NCBI GenBank assembly: GCA_051278195.1
Contig: JBNMQM010000013.1
Span: 17,270 to 81,269 of the forward strand
Direction: 5' to 3'
Length of the DNA: 64,000 nt
Source of the DNA: JAHRVQ01 sp051278195
GTDB taxonomy: Bacteria > Pseudomonadota > Gammaproteobacteria > Pseudomonadales > Azotimanducaceae
Part shown: positions 52,954 through 62,024 of the stretch, piece by piece
Layout of the letters: each line of letters begins with the position of its first letter
Numbering within the stretch: position 1 is the first letter of the stretch
Translations under genes and position numbers: made by a program
Notes under the pieces: model-generated
Database searches by the model: none
The model's input: only the letters and a program-made list of their open reading frames with translations
What the model was told of the DNA's origin: nothing

Positions 52954-53937
52954 GTGCACGTTCTAATCTGCGATGACTCGGGCTTTGCTCGTAAACAAAT
53001 GACACGCTGCCTCCCTGCTGACTGGCCGATAGAGATTTCTTATGCCGAAAATGGCAAGGAAGGGCTAGAGGTTATTCGCGCGGGCAAGGGGGAATTGGTA
53101 TTCCTCGATCTGAATATGCCAGTGATGGATGGCTATGACGTACTGCACGAAATCCAGAGCAAAGACCTGCCGGCCTTGGCGATCGTGGTTTCCGGTGATG
53201 TTCAAGAGGAAGCCTATAACCGGGTAAAGAAACTCGGTGCGATTGAATTTATCCAAAAGCCGGTTTCGCCAGAGCAGATTATAAAAATACTCAGAGACTA
53301 CGGGATCCATGAGCACCACGAAAACGGCAAGGTCCGAGAGGAAGCATTAGAAGTAAGGGCAGAAGAAGGCTATCAAGAAATGGCCAACATCGCATTGGGT
53401 CGGGCCGTTAAACTGCTAGCACAATACCTAGATGTATTCGTCGAGATGGCAGTACCGCACGCGAGCCACTTGGCGTTGAGCGAGCTTCACATGGCACTGC
53501 AGCATATTAGTGTCAATGACACCGTATCAGCCGTCAGTCAGGGTTTTGTCGGCGGTGGTATCTCGGGAGAAGCATTGCTGATGTTTAATGACTCAAACGT
53601 AGAAAAGATTGCCAACTTGTTACACTACGATAAGGAAATTGACGCCGAGACCCAGGTAGAAGTCCTCGTCGACATTGCCAACATCTTGATTGGTGCTTGC
53701 TTGTCAGGCTTATCGGAACAGTTAGATTTGCGTTTAAGCCAGGGACATCCTCAGATTTTAGATCGCAGCGCCTACTTGAATGATATTTTGAAAGACCGAG
53801 GCGTCCAACCCGCACTTACTATAGAAATGGGTTGCTCAATAAAATCCCACGATGTCGACATCGAACTACTTCTAATGTTTACAGATGAATCTATCGGCAT
53901 CTTAAACAGTAAGCTCAATTACATGATGGCTTCCTAA
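52954..53937 (+). CDS. response regulator fused to CheC-like phosphatase domain
   Basis: A 327-residue protein. Residues 1-120 are a receiver domain with phosphoacceptor Asp52 in V-F-L-D-L-N-M-P, acidic D-D near residue 7, and K-P near 107. Residues 135-325 resemble the CheC/CheX/FliY fold: E-M-A-N-I-A-L-G carries the E-x-x-N phosphatase signature and D-I-A-N-I-L-I-G a second, variant copy with Asp. Such fusions modulate phosphorylated CheY or other receivers. The start is GTG at 52954. The stop overlaps the next ATG (TAATG), coupling it to a diguanylate cyclase, so a link from phospho-signalling to cyclic di-GMP is likely. Confidence 0.86.
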   Translation: MHVLICDDSGFARKQMTRCLPADWPIEISYAENGKEGLEVIRAGKGELVFLDLNMPVMDGYDVLHEIQSKDLPALAIVVSGDVQEEAYNRVKKLGAIEFIQKPVSPEQIIKILRDYGIHEHHENGKVREEALEVRAEEGYQEMANIALGRAVKLLAQYLDVFVEMAVPHASHLALSELHMALQHISVNDTVSAVSQGFVGGGISGEALLMFNDSNVEKIANLLHYDKEIDAETQVEVLVDIANILIGACLSGLSEQLDLRLSQGHPQILDRSAYLNDILKDRGVQPALTIEMGCSIKSHDVDIELLLMFTDESIGILNSKLNYMMAS

Positions 53938-54902
53938 TGGCTGAATCTTCGATTTTCACTGCGGAATTTCACTGGCTACAAGGCGTTACCCAATCGTTAG
54001 ATGTTGGCCTGGTGGTATTGGACCTAGATTTCCGGGTGGTCATGTGGAACGATTTTATGGATAACCACTACGAGCAAGGCTCAGCAGATGTGTTCAACAA
54101 AACGATATTCGAATTATTCGATGATCTTCCTGAAAACTGGTTTCGACAGAAGGTGCGTGGTGTATTCCAATTTAAGGGGCGTGCATTTTCTACCTGGGAG
54201 CAACGACCTTATCTGTTTCGGATGAGTCACTATCGACCATTTACAAGCCCAGCAAAATTTATGTACCAGAACATCACGATGCTACCTCTCACCGACATGA
54301 GCGGGCAATACACGCATGTCGGTATCTTGGTATACGACGTTACGGACATAGCGCTTCAAAAAATCCAACTGCAGGAAGCTCGTGACGAGCTCAGCATACT
54401 CGCAAAGACAGACAACCTAACAGGATTATACAACCGCGGTTATTGGGAGCATCGCTTCATACAAGAGTTTAGCCGCTTCGGCCGCACCCGCCAAACTCCT
54501 ACCTTGATGATGCTGGACATTGACCACTTTAAGCGGGTTAACGATACCTACGGCCATGCCGCTGGGGACGCAATTATTCAGATGTTGGCGAACCTTCTGG
54601 CCGAACAACTCAGAGCAACCGATATCATCGGGCGACTTGGTGGCGAAGAATTTGGCGTCATCCTCATCGATACGGCAGCAGAACCTTCTGAAATGCTCGC
54701 GAACAGGATACGCCAGATAATCGAGGGAACCACAACTCACTTTGATGGCAACGATATCCGGATCACGGCAAGCTTCGGCGTAGCGGAGCTCAATGACAAA
54801 TACAAAGATCACAAACATTGGTATACCACAGCAGACCAAGGCCTCTACGCCAGTAAAGCGGCCAACCGAAACACCGTTACGGTCAAACAGCCCTCAAACT
54901 AG
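53937..54902 (+). CDS. PAS-GGDEF diguanylate cyclase
   Basis: A 321-residue soluble protein. A PAS domain (about 12-150) begins with L-D-V-G-L-V-V-L-D-L-D-F-R-V and precedes a GGDEF domain with L-D-I-D-H-F-K and active site L-G-G-E-E-F near 235. Activity is expected because the G-G-E-E-F signature and the magnesium Asp are intact. It is translated together with the REC-CheC protein, which may control it. An inhibitory R-x-x-D site was not found five residues before the active site (A-T-D-I-I-G-R-L precedes it). Confidence 0.92.
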   Translation: MAESSIFTAEFHWLQGVTQSLDVGLVVLDLDFRVVMWNDFMDNHYEQGSADVFNKTIFELFDDLPENWFRQKVRGVFQFKGRAFSTWEQRPYLFRMSHYRPFTSPAKFMYQNITMLPLTDMSGQYTHVGILVYDVTDIALQKIQLQEARDELSILAKTDNLTGLYNRGYWEHRFIQEFSRFGRTRQTPTLMMLDIDHFKRVNDTYGHAAGDAIIQMLANLLAEQLRATDIIGRLGGEEFGVILIDTAAEPSEMLANRIRQIIEGTTTHFDGNDIRITASFGVAELNDKYKDHKHWYTTADQGLYASKAANRNTVTVKQPSN

Positions 54903-54980
54903 CCGACTTCCCGACTTGGCAGATCCTACCTTGCAGTCGTAGACTGTCCCCTCGAAAAAACAATTGGGGGGAGACCAAAG

Positions 54981-56735
54981 ATGCCGAAGCACGATTCTCA
55001 GGAATACTACGACGAGATCAAAACTAAGTTCGCTGCCGAAAGAGACATTCGAGTCGAGTACAGGCCAGAAGGGACGCAGCAATATACATCTGACCTCGAT
55101 GGCGACCTGGCGCATTACGCCGTCGACCCTTTTGCAGAACCTACCAGTCAGCGCGACCCCATCAACGACAATGTTGAGGTCTTATTCATTGGCGGTGGTT
55201 TCTCTGCACTTCTGACATCGGCAAGACTCCGCGAAAAAGGTGTAGAAAGCATTCGAATTGTTGAGCGCGGGGGAGATGTCGGCGGCACCTGGTATTGGAA
55301 CCGCTACCCCGGCGTTGCTTGTGACGTGGTCGCGTACGACTATCTGCCATTGCTCGACGAACTCGATTATGTACCGGTCAATCACTACTCGCGTGGACCA
55401 GAGATTTTTGGCCATTGCCAAGCGATCGCAAAAAAGTATGACCTGTATGACCTGGCTGTTTTCCAGACCACCGTGACTGAAACGCTCTGGAATGAAGAAG
55501 AAGGCCTCTGGCATATCAAAACCAATCGGGGCGACCATATGCGTGCGCAGTTTGTCATTTGCGCAAACGGCACCCTATCTAAACCGAAACTGTCGAAGAT
55601 TGATGGTATGGAATCGTTTAAAGGCCACGCCTTTCACACCAGCCGCTGGGACTATGATTACACGGGGCACGACCTTGGCAATTTGAAAGACAAGGTCGTT
55701 GGGATTGTTGGCACTGGCGCGTCCGCCGTGCAAGCGGTGCCAGAACTGGCGAAACAAGCCAAGGAACTGTATGTCTTCCAACGCACACCTTCTTCAATTG
55801 ATATCCGTGAAGACTGGCCCACCGACCCCAACTGGGCTCGAACTCTGAAATCTGGCTGGCAGTCCAAACGCCGCGAAAGGGTGCTTGCGGCCGTTGAAAG
55901 AACCCCGGAGCAAAAAGCAAAACTCGACGCTATGTCTGCCGAAGAAAAACTCCAATACCAAGAAAATCAGAATATCGACTACATGATGCGTATCCACCGT
56001 CGCATCGAGAAAACTGTCCAGGATCCGGAAACCGCAGAGTCGCTAAAACCTTGGTATATGTTCATGTGCAAACGGCCCTGTTTTCACAATGACTATCTGC
56101 CATCGTTTAATCAGAGCAACGTGCATTTGGTTGATACCCACGGCAAAGGCATTACCGAAATTAGCCAAGAGGGTCCGGTGTTCGAAGACGAAACTTACAA
56201 GCTAGACCTGCTGATTTATGCAACTGGTTTTGAAGTTCAGAAAACCGGTATATACAACCGAATCGTGGGCCGCAATGGTCAGGACCTCGAAGATAAATAC
56301 GATGACGGCGTTCGAACACTACTCGGCATTCATACCCATGGATTTCCAAACCTGTTCATTATGGGCGGCTATCAAGCCTCGTTTCAGTTCAACCTAACTG
56401 ACATGTTGCAAACTCAAGGCGATCACATTGCAGAGTGTATCAATTACACTCGCGACCATGGCTATCAGACGATGGATCCCACCGCTGATGCAGAGGAATG
56501 GTGGGTGCAAGAAGTTATTTCTCACCGGGGTAAAACCAACCGGAATCAGGAGTGCACGCCTGGCTACTATAACTTCGAAGGTGAATCGAACCGTCGCCAG
56601 GATGGCAACTATAACGGTGGCTTTAGGCAATATTTTCTACATCAAGGTGCCGTTCGAGAGAATATGGCCAACAATTTCGAGTTCAGTTCAGCCAAGCCCG
56701 CAGCGACAAATGATGGTGGCGTTGGTAGCGATTAA
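54981..56735 (+). CDS. Baeyer-Villiger-type flavin monooxygenase
   Basis: A 584-residue FAD/NADPH monooxygenase. The FAD Rossmann motif is G-G-G-F-S-A near residue 70. The Baeyer-Villiger fingerprint F-K-G-H-A-F-H-T-S-R-W-D lies near 213-224 and the NADPH motif G-I-V-G-T-G-A-S-A near 241. G-G-T-W-Y-W-N-R-Y-P-G also marks the phenylacetone/cyclohexanone monooxygenase class. Asp rather than Pro follows the Trp of the fingerprint, as in part of the family. It inserts oxygen next to a ketone; the ketone is unknown. It has a GGGG-rich leader with GGGGGAG upstream of the ATG and stands alone. Confidence 0.9.
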   Translation: MPKHDSQEYYDEIKTKFAAERDIRVEYRPEGTQQYTSDLDGDLAHYAVDPFAEPTSQRDPINDNVEVLFIGGGFSALLTSARLREKGVESIRIVERGGDVGGTWYWNRYPGVACDVVAYDYLPLLDELDYVPVNHYSRGPEIFGHCQAIAKKYDLYDLAVFQTTVTETLWNEEEGLWHIKTNRGDHMRAQFVICANGTLSKPKLSKIDGMESFKGHAFHTSRWDYDYTGHDLGNLKDKVVGIVGTGASAVQAVPELAKQAKELYVFQRTPSSIDIREDWPTDPNWARTLKSGWQSKRRERVLAAVERTPEQKAKLDAMSAEEKLQYQENQNIDYMMRIHRRIEKTVQDPETAESLKPWYMFMCKRPCFHNDYLPSFNQSNVHLVDTHGKGITEISQEGPVFEDETYKLDLLIYATGFEVQKTGIYNRIVGRNGQDLEDKYDDGVRTLLGIHTHGFPNLFIMGGYQASFQFNLTDMLQTQGDHIAECINYTRDHGYQTMDPTADAEEWWVQEVISHRGKTNRNQECTPGYYNFEGESNRRQDGNYNGGFRQYFLHQGAVRENMANNFEFSSAKPAATNDGGVGSD

Positions 56736-56742
56736 AACAGAG

Positions 56743-57675
56743 TTAGTTTCCGGAGACTGAATTTACATGACCGAAGTATTGTTCTAGATCCGCTAATACT
56801 TCATCCGGCAATGTCGGCGATAGAATCGCGTCGACATTGGACTCTAGATGCTCGGCGTCACCGGTACCGGTTAACACCACGGTTGCTCCAGGCTCATGGC
56901 GACAAAATCGGTATGCCGCCTGGACAATCGATTCTATCTGTTTGTGATCACGAACGAACTTAAGTGGGTCCGTTAGATCGATGCCATCAACGATCCCCTG
57001 TTTTACCAGCTGTTGAATCATTTCAGCTAACGCCGCAGGCTGACTCAGCGCTCTGCGCACGGCGAACATAATTTGCGTCGCAACGTTATTTTGCCGAGCC
57101 AGTGGGAAAACCGTGTATCGAGCACTCGGGTTGATCAAGTTGAAGCCCACCATAATGACATCGAAATAGTCATCAACCAACGCACGCTGCAACATCTCAT
57201 GGGCGGGGTCACGGATAAAAGCCTCAGTAATCCCCAGGTAGCGGATTTTACCCGCAGCCTTTTGTTGCTCCAACATGGGCAATATGTTTTGAACACCATG
57301 CTCGTACTCGTCTAGCGTCACGCCGTGCAAGTTGAAGACGTCTATGTATCCGGTCCCTAAGGTCTTCAAGCTGTTCTCAAGTGACGCCTGAACTTTGGCG
57401 GCCGATAGCAACTCGCCAGAATGCGCAATACTGGCTTTCGTTGAGATCACCACACTGTCTCGGTGCCCCTTTATCGCCAGGCCCACTGCCGGCTCGGTGC
57501 CATAGGCAGCAGCGGTATCAAAGAAGTTAATGCCAAGATCTAAAGCTCGCCGAACGATCGTCGCACCATGGGCCATCGACTTACCCTGGGCGGTCCCCAA
57601 TCGACTATGGCCGCCGCAACCTAGACCTGCGACGCTGACGTTCAATTCGGTTCTACCGAGCGTTGTGTATTGCAT
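56743..57675 (-). CDS. aldo/keto reductase
   Basis: A 310-residue NADP-dependent aldo/keto reductase from the ATG at 57675; a GTG/ATG extension to 57696 would overlap the upstream gene. The family pattern is clear: L-G-R-T-E-L-N-V-S near the start, D-L-G-I-N-F-F-D-T-A-A-A-Y-G carrying catalytic Asp and Tyr, and I-D-V-F-N-L-H-G with the catalytic His. The Lys appears in I-S-T-K-A-S. The barrel end T-G-T-G-D-A-E-H-L-E-S-N binds the cofactor. The natural substrate is unknown. It is the last gene of a five-gene minus-strand operon. Confidence 0.89.
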   Translation of the reverse strand: MQYTTLGRTELNVSVAGLGCGGHSRLGTAQGKSMAHGATIVRRALDLGINFFDTAAAYGTEPAVGLAIKGHRDSVVISTKASIAHSGELLSAAKVQASLENSLKTLGTGYIDVFNLHGVTLDEYEHGVQNILPMLEQQKAAGKIRYLGITEAFIRDPAHEMLQRALVDDYFDVIMVGFNLINPSARYTVFPLARQNNVATQIMFAVRRALSQPAALAEMIQQLVKQGIVDGIDLTDPLKFVRDHKQIESIVQAAYRFCRHEPGATVVLTGTGDAEHLESNVDAILSPTLPDEVLADLEQYFGHVNSVSGN

Positions 57676-57677
57676 AC

Positions 57678-58850
57678 TCACGGTTCTATTGTGCAAGCCT
57701 CTGGTCGACTAACTGGATTACAGCGAGCGACCACACCATCCGGCAACGCCACTTTAAAGACAGGACTGAACCTCGGATCAGGCAGGTAATAATCGGTACT
57801 GATGATGTGTGCACCACTCGCGAAAGCGCGATCTCGACGCGTTGAATCTCCTGTTCTCGCCTCCCGGGTATCAGCGTCTGAGCGCGTCCTTACGATATAG
57901 CCCTGCTTCACAAGACCTTGAATCAGATCAAAATCAGCTACTGGATCGTTAATGATTCTAATCGCGGCCTCGGGCGTGCCCTCGCGGGCATTCGCAAACA
58001 TAGCTCGGCCCATCAGCACTGGGTGACCGTTTATGTAGTCCTCGATGTGTGTTGCTCGCGCATCAAGAACAACAATGAATCGTCCACGCATCTCTGTTAA
58101 TTTTGGCCAACCTCTTTTGACGGCTGCAGGTAAACTCGCCAGAGTTCCTCGAAACTCATCGGGCGTAAACAACTGGTTACCTAGACTATTTCGAAGCTCC
58201 TGATCTAGATCAAACCAAGCCTGATCATCAAATGCCAACGGCTTAACGAAACCGGGCAGGTCAATCGCTCCGTCCTTCGGGTTGATTGTGATAAATATGG
58301 GTAAATGATTGGGCTGCTCGCTAGACCAGGCGGCCAGTTGCCGAAGGCAATCGCGCAACTCAGGGCAATGGCTGCGAAAATCGATATCTTGGATATGCAT
58401 GACCTTAAACCCTGGCAGCGCCAACGACTGCGTATCATAGGGCTTAGCTCCAGGCGCTAGCGACAGGCCTTGAGGCGATTGATATAGACCTCCCTTAGGG
58501 TCGTAGAAAACATCCAACTCAACTTTGCGAATTCCCGCGTTCAGTTGAGCAGACAAAGCCGGATGCGAATAATCGAGCGACGCCGCAAGATTCGCATCGG
58601 TCGCGGCAATCAGCGCCATCACTTGTGGCTCAATCGGCTGCTTAAAGCTGTTATGGCTACCCACCACTTGGATTTCGTTCAGACGGAGCGCCGATTGACA
58701 GCTAGCAAGACTGAGCGATATTACGAAGATCACAATTACTCTCAGCAGCAGTATTGGTTTTAGGAAAACTTTTCGTACAAGGAAAGCTATTGATTCAAGG
58801 AGAACAATGGGGGCCCCACCGGTGGCAAGCTGCCTAAGGCTACCCATCAC
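57678..58850 (-). CDS. calcium-dependent phosphoinositide phospholipase C-like lipoprotein
   Basis: A 390-residue protein with the PI-PLC catalytic barrel as in the Streptomyces calcium-dependent enzyme. The first catalytic His is in V-V-G-S-H-N-S-F, the calcium ligands in V-E-L-D-V-F, and the second His in M-H-I-Q-D-I-D-F-R. A hydrophobic N-terminus ending L-S-L-A-S-C fits a lipobox, so it is probably a periplasmic or surface lipoprotein. It may cleave glycerophospholipids or inositol lipids; the true substrate is open. It overlaps the COQ4-like gene by 4 bases, and the reductase begins two bases after its stop. Confidence 0.85.
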   Translation of the reverse strand: MMGSLRQLATGGAPIVLLESIAFLVRKVFLKPILLLRVIVIFVISLSLASCQSALRLNEIQVVGSHNSFKQPIEPQVMALIAATDANLAASLDYSHPALSAQLNAGIRKVELDVFYDPKGGLYQSPQGLSLAPGAKPYDTQSLALPGFKVMHIQDIDFRSHCPELRDCLRQLAAWSSEQPNHLPIFITINPKDGAIDLPGFVKPLAFDDQAWFDLDQELRNSLGNQLFTPDEFRGTLASLPAAVKRGWPKLTEMRGRFIVVLDARATHIEDYINGHPVLMGRAMFANAREGTPEAAIRIINDPVADFDLIQGLVKQGYIVRTRSDADTREARTGDSTRRDRAFASGAHIISTDYYLPDPRFSPVFKVALPDGVVARCNPVSRPEACTIEP

Positions 58851-59833
58851 GCTGCAGCGCCTGCTGCTTTTAACTGTTCGAATAGATCTGCCGGAAAACT
58901 GCCTTTAAAAGGCTCAATATGGTGACGCTGCCGGATATCCTCAATGCTCGCCTGCCACTCTGTTTCAAACTCAATTGCCATCAACGGCGGCACTTCTCGC
59001 CCATGTACCCAACTCTCCGCGATAATGCGCATCATCAAGTTGAATGCGTCTGGCCCATTCGATCTGCTCATTGTGGCGACCGTCGCGAGGAACATAGCAG
59101 AATAGTTATGGCCAAATTGCGCGAGCTGAAAACTGGAAATCGCAATTTCATGCAGGCTGGTGGTTTCATAACCCGCCACAAGGTGCCAGACATCATGCAT
59201 CTGGAGGATTCTGGTGTTCAGATACCTAACGGCTGGCTTCAAGTTCGAAAGTCCAATGGCATCGCGGTCTAGCACTTCCGGATCGTAGCCGTTATCAACC
59301 AGCATTCGATACAGAGCATTGCCCAGACTCCCGGAAGGGCAAGACTCAATGTCAGAAAAGGACATTAGCGGCGGAACCGGCTTCGTCGCAGCATTATCAG
59401 CACCGGAATGCTGGCGCGCAGCCTCTTCCACTAAGGCATGAAACTCTGGCGCAACTGCACTGCCCAAAGCGGCAACCGTTGCGGTGATAGTACTGGCATC
59501 ATATCCGCCTTCGGGTCCTGTCAGTGTTTCCTCAAATACTTGCCAGAAAGCATTGGGTATTGCGGCTTCAGGGACTTCAAGAGATGCAGCCGCGATGGGT
59601 AAATCAAGGTATGTTTGGCTGAGCACATCGTATATGGGCGAAATTGCCTGAGGTGCGGCAAACGCGCACCACAATAAACTACCCGCAATTTCCAGTTGGG
59701 CGTTTCGACCGCCCGCTTTTGCCAGCGCCAGTGTTTGCTGAAATACCAGCGGGTCTGGCCGAATCGCCCGTTGTTCTAACCCTTTGACCGTCTCGCTCAT
59801 ACTCGTCTCGTTCGACATAACTGCACCAATCAC
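58847..59833 (-). CDS. COQ4-family protein
   Basis: A 328-residue protein of the COQ4 family. The zinc signature H-D-x-x-H-x(11)-E is present as M-H-D-V-W-H-L followed by T-S-L-H-E near residues 210-225. Eukaryotic COQ4 is needed for ubiquinone assembly and has been linked to ring decarboxylation and hydroxylation; bacterial members often sit away from ubi genes and may have other jobs. The N-terminal 120 residues have no name. It is coupled by 4-base overlaps to mscS upstream and to the PLC-like gene downstream, which suggests a membrane-lipid context. Confidence 0.85.
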   Translation of the reverse strand: MIGAVMSNETSMSETVKGLEQRAIRPDPLVFQQTLALAKAGGRNAQLEIAGSLLWCAFAAPQAISPIYDVLSQTYLDLPIAAASLEVPEAAIPNAFWQVFEETLTGPEGGYDASTITATVAALGSAVAPEFHALVEEAARQHSGADNAATKPVPPLMSFSDIESCPSGSLGNALYRMLVDNGYDPEVLDRDAIGLSNLKPAVRYLNTRILQMHDVWHLVAGYETTSLHEIAISSFQLAQFGHNYSAMFLATVATMSRSNGPDAFNLMMRIIAESWVHGREVPPLMAIEFETEWQASIEDIRQRHHIEPFKGSFPADLFEQLKAAGAAA

Positions 59834-60885
59834 TCCTTATTGATACCGGCTGAACTGTTGCTGGCTAGACCAGCCAAATTTTGAGGCAATCTCACCGCCA
59901 CTAACTTCGCTTCCAATTTTTTTAATGAATCCTGAAGCTGACTTTTCGCGTCGCCAGAGGCCTCGCTAACCTCAATGGAAAGTTCACTTATCTGTGCTTC
60001 AATCTCTTTCTTCAATGACTCTTGAGCCTCGGCTAGATTCGCCTTTGAAAAAGCGACATCTTCTACTGTTGAGGTTTCTGCAGATGACCGCTGCCTGGTG
60101 GCCTGGGGGATTTGCGCCCGATCGAGCGGCTGCTGCATATGGCGAGCGTATGTCGGAGACATGATTTCAATGCCAGCCTCGTGCAAGGTATCCAACACGG
60201 CTGCATTCAGGTTGGAGCGGCAGGTCAGCAATGTCTTCGCCTCATTGAGAAAACCATTGACCCGATAAGTCACAGAAAAGTCACCCAACTCGACCACGTG
60301 AACATAAGGGTCTGTCAGCCCGGTATTCTTGGCGGCTCTTATCAACAGCGCTTCAATCCGACCGTGGTTGATTTCATATCCCAACGAAAGGGTGGTGGAG
60401 ATAATCGTGCCATCCTTGGTGATCACCTTGACGGCTGTTGAAATAAAGATCGCATTGGGAATAGCGATCAACTCGCCACTTTCAGTTTGTATTTCGGTGT
60501 CAAACAGACCCCGTTCCGCAACCTTACCGAAATGATCGCCCACGGTAATAAAGTCACCCACAGCGAATGGCCTTGTCACCCGCAACATGATGGCTGCCAT
60601 AAAGTTCGTCACAAAAGCAGTGGCGGACACAGCAATAACCGCTGAAACCAGTAGGCCGATCAAACCGAGAATCTGGTTGCGCGTTGACTCTGCCAGGGGG
60701 GACAACACCACCAAGACAATCAGCGATATGAGAGTAAGCGCAAATAGCACCAACTGCCTGGGAAGGCGCGCTTCATTACCCAGGTTGGGTTGGCGAGTGA
60801 TCAATACATACTGAGCAAGCAGCAACCCAGCACCCACTACAAGTGCTGTAATCAGCAGCGGCAGAAAGGGCTGAACAAGGAACAT
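59830..60885 (-). CDS. MscS-family mechanosensitive channel
   Basis: A 351-residue small-conductance mechanosensitive channel. Three or four hydrophobic helices occupy the first 110 residues; the pore-lining helix is rich in Ala and Gly (V-I-A-V-S-A-T-A-F-V-T). The beta domain follows with F-A-V-G-D-F-I-T-V-G and I-P-N-A-I-F-I-S, the latter being the strongest MscS motif. The last 80 residues form a charged coiled coil (Q-E-S-L-K-K-E-I-E). It lets solutes leave the cell upon turgor increase. It starts directly after the zinc-ribbon gene (no gap) and overlaps the COQ4-like gene by 4 bases. Confidence 0.93.
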   Translation of the reverse strand: MFLVQPFLPLLITALVVGAGLLLAQYVLITRQPNLGNEARLPRQLVLFALTLISLIVLVVLSPLAESTRNQILGLIGLLVSAVIAVSATAFVTNFMAAIMLRVTRPFAVGDFITVGDHFGKVAERGLFDTEIQTESGELIAIPNAIFISTAVKVITKDGTIISTTLSLGYEINHGRIEALLIRAAKNTGLTDPYVHVVELGDFSVTYRVNGFLNEAKTLLTCRSNLNAAVLDTLHEAGIEIMSPTYARHMQQPLDRAQIPQATRQRSSAETSTVEDVAFSKANLAEAQESLKKEIEAQISELSIEVSEASGDAKSQLQDSLKKLEAKLVAVRLPQNLAGLASNSSAGINKE

Positions 60886-61266
60886 TTAGAGATGAGTACG
60901 CACTGTAGTGAGCATCTGTCTAAATCGCTCCACTACCGTGTGGTCTTTCAGATCAGAGAACTCTCCAGCGTCAAAAAAAGTCCCAAAGCAAGTTGGACAT
61001 GATTCGTACTTGATATGGAACTGATCCTTATCCACCATCGGGATCATGTCCTGATGGCAAACAGGGCACTCGATATCGCGCATTTCCCGATACTTGGCAT
61101 CAACCTGATCTGAGCCTACATCAATGCTCTCGGAACCATTTATTGCGAGCAAGTCTTCTTTCTCCAGAGCATCAAACCAAAGACCGTGACAGCCAGCGCA
61201 GCGGTCAACCTCTACATCTTTAACAACGACTGTTTCAAATTTTCCTGGGCATTTGGGACATTGCAT
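60886..61266 (-). CDS. TFIIB-type zinc-ribbon protein
   Basis: A 126-residue protein from the ATG at 61266, preceded by AGGAATGG. Two zinc ribbons are visible: M-Q-C-P-K-C with R-C-A-G-C-H at the N-terminus and I-E-C-P-V-C with S-C-P-T-C near the middle. The G-L-W-F-D-A and G-T-F-F-D-A-G-E-F segments are those of the zf-TFIIB family. The function is unknown. An upstream open frame to 61551 overlaps the sigma factor gene on the other strand and is rejected. It opens the five-gene operon that includes mscS. Confidence 0.84.
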   Translation of the reverse strand: MQCPKCPGKFETVVVKDVEVDRCAGCHGLWFDALEKEDLLAINGSESIDVGSDQVDAKYREMRDIECPVCHQDMIPMVDKDQFHIKYESCPTCFGTFFDAGEFSDLKDHTVVERFRQMLTTVRTHL

Positions 61267-61460
61267 ATTGATCCATTCCTGTCGGTCATATGGCGATTCA
61301 GGGTAGTGTGGCGAGGCAAAAGAGTCAATTGGCCTAGCCCTCGGCTGATCATGACTATAATCGTGCCACGTCACAGCCGCATGTCGATTTGAAAAATTTC
61401 GACTGCAACTAATTCTGATCTCAAGCGTATGATGGGAATCGATCAATTCAAAAGACAGCA

Positions 61461-62024
61461 ATGCCAGACGACATTCTGTACGAACTGACTTCTCGCTGCG
61501 CCTTGCGAGACCAGTCGGCACTGAAAACATTGTACGAGCGGACCAGCCCATCTCTGAACCGCGTCGCCTTTAATATCTTGCGTTTAGAAGATTTGAGTAA
61601 TGACGTGCTCCAAGATTCTTTTATCCAAGTGTGGCAGAACGCTGATCGCTATCGACCTGATTTAGCACAACCACTCACATGGCTGAGCAGTATCGTGCGA
61701 TACCGGTCACTTGATCGACTCGCGATCGAAAACAAACATTCTAAAGGCCGAGATGTAGATTCTGAAATCGCGGAGATACCGTCCGATAAGTTCATGAATG
61801 ACGACCTCATTAGCAGCCAACAACAGCAGAGCTTTTTCGATTGTCTAGAGACTCTGCATGAGCGGGGCAAAAGCGTTATTCAATTGGCTTACCTGCACGG
61901 CTACAGCAGAGAAGAGTTGGCCGTTCAATTCGATACTAACGTCAACACCATTAAATCCTGGCTAAGTCATAACAATAAGAGACTCAAAACATGTCTGACC
62001 AACAAGGGACTCACGACCCCATAG
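61461..62024 (+). CDS. ECF-type RNA polymerase sigma factor
   Basis: A 187-residue sigma-70 family protein with regions 2 and 4 only. Region 2 is visible as A-L-K-T-L-Y-E-R-T then V-L-Q-D-S-F-I-Q-V-W and P-L-T-W-L-S-S-I-V-R; region 4 as V-I-Q-L-A-Y-L-H-G-Y-S-R-E-E-L-A followed by the helix T-N-V-N-T-I-K-S-W-L. The reading fits the SigK-like group that is paired with RskA-type anti-sigma factors. The gene overlaps the anti-sigma gene by 34 bases. It diverges from the zinc-ribbon/mscS operon, which may be a target. Confidence 0.92.
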   Translation: MPDDILYELTSRCALRDQSALKTLYERTSPSLNRVAFNILRLEDLSNDVLQDSFIQVWQNADRYRPDLAQPLTWLSSIVRYRSLDRLAIENKHSKGRDVDSEIAEIPSDKFMNDDLISSQQQQSFFDCLETLHERGKSVIQLAYLHGYSREELAVQFDTNVNTIKSWLSHNNKRLKTCLTNKGLTTP

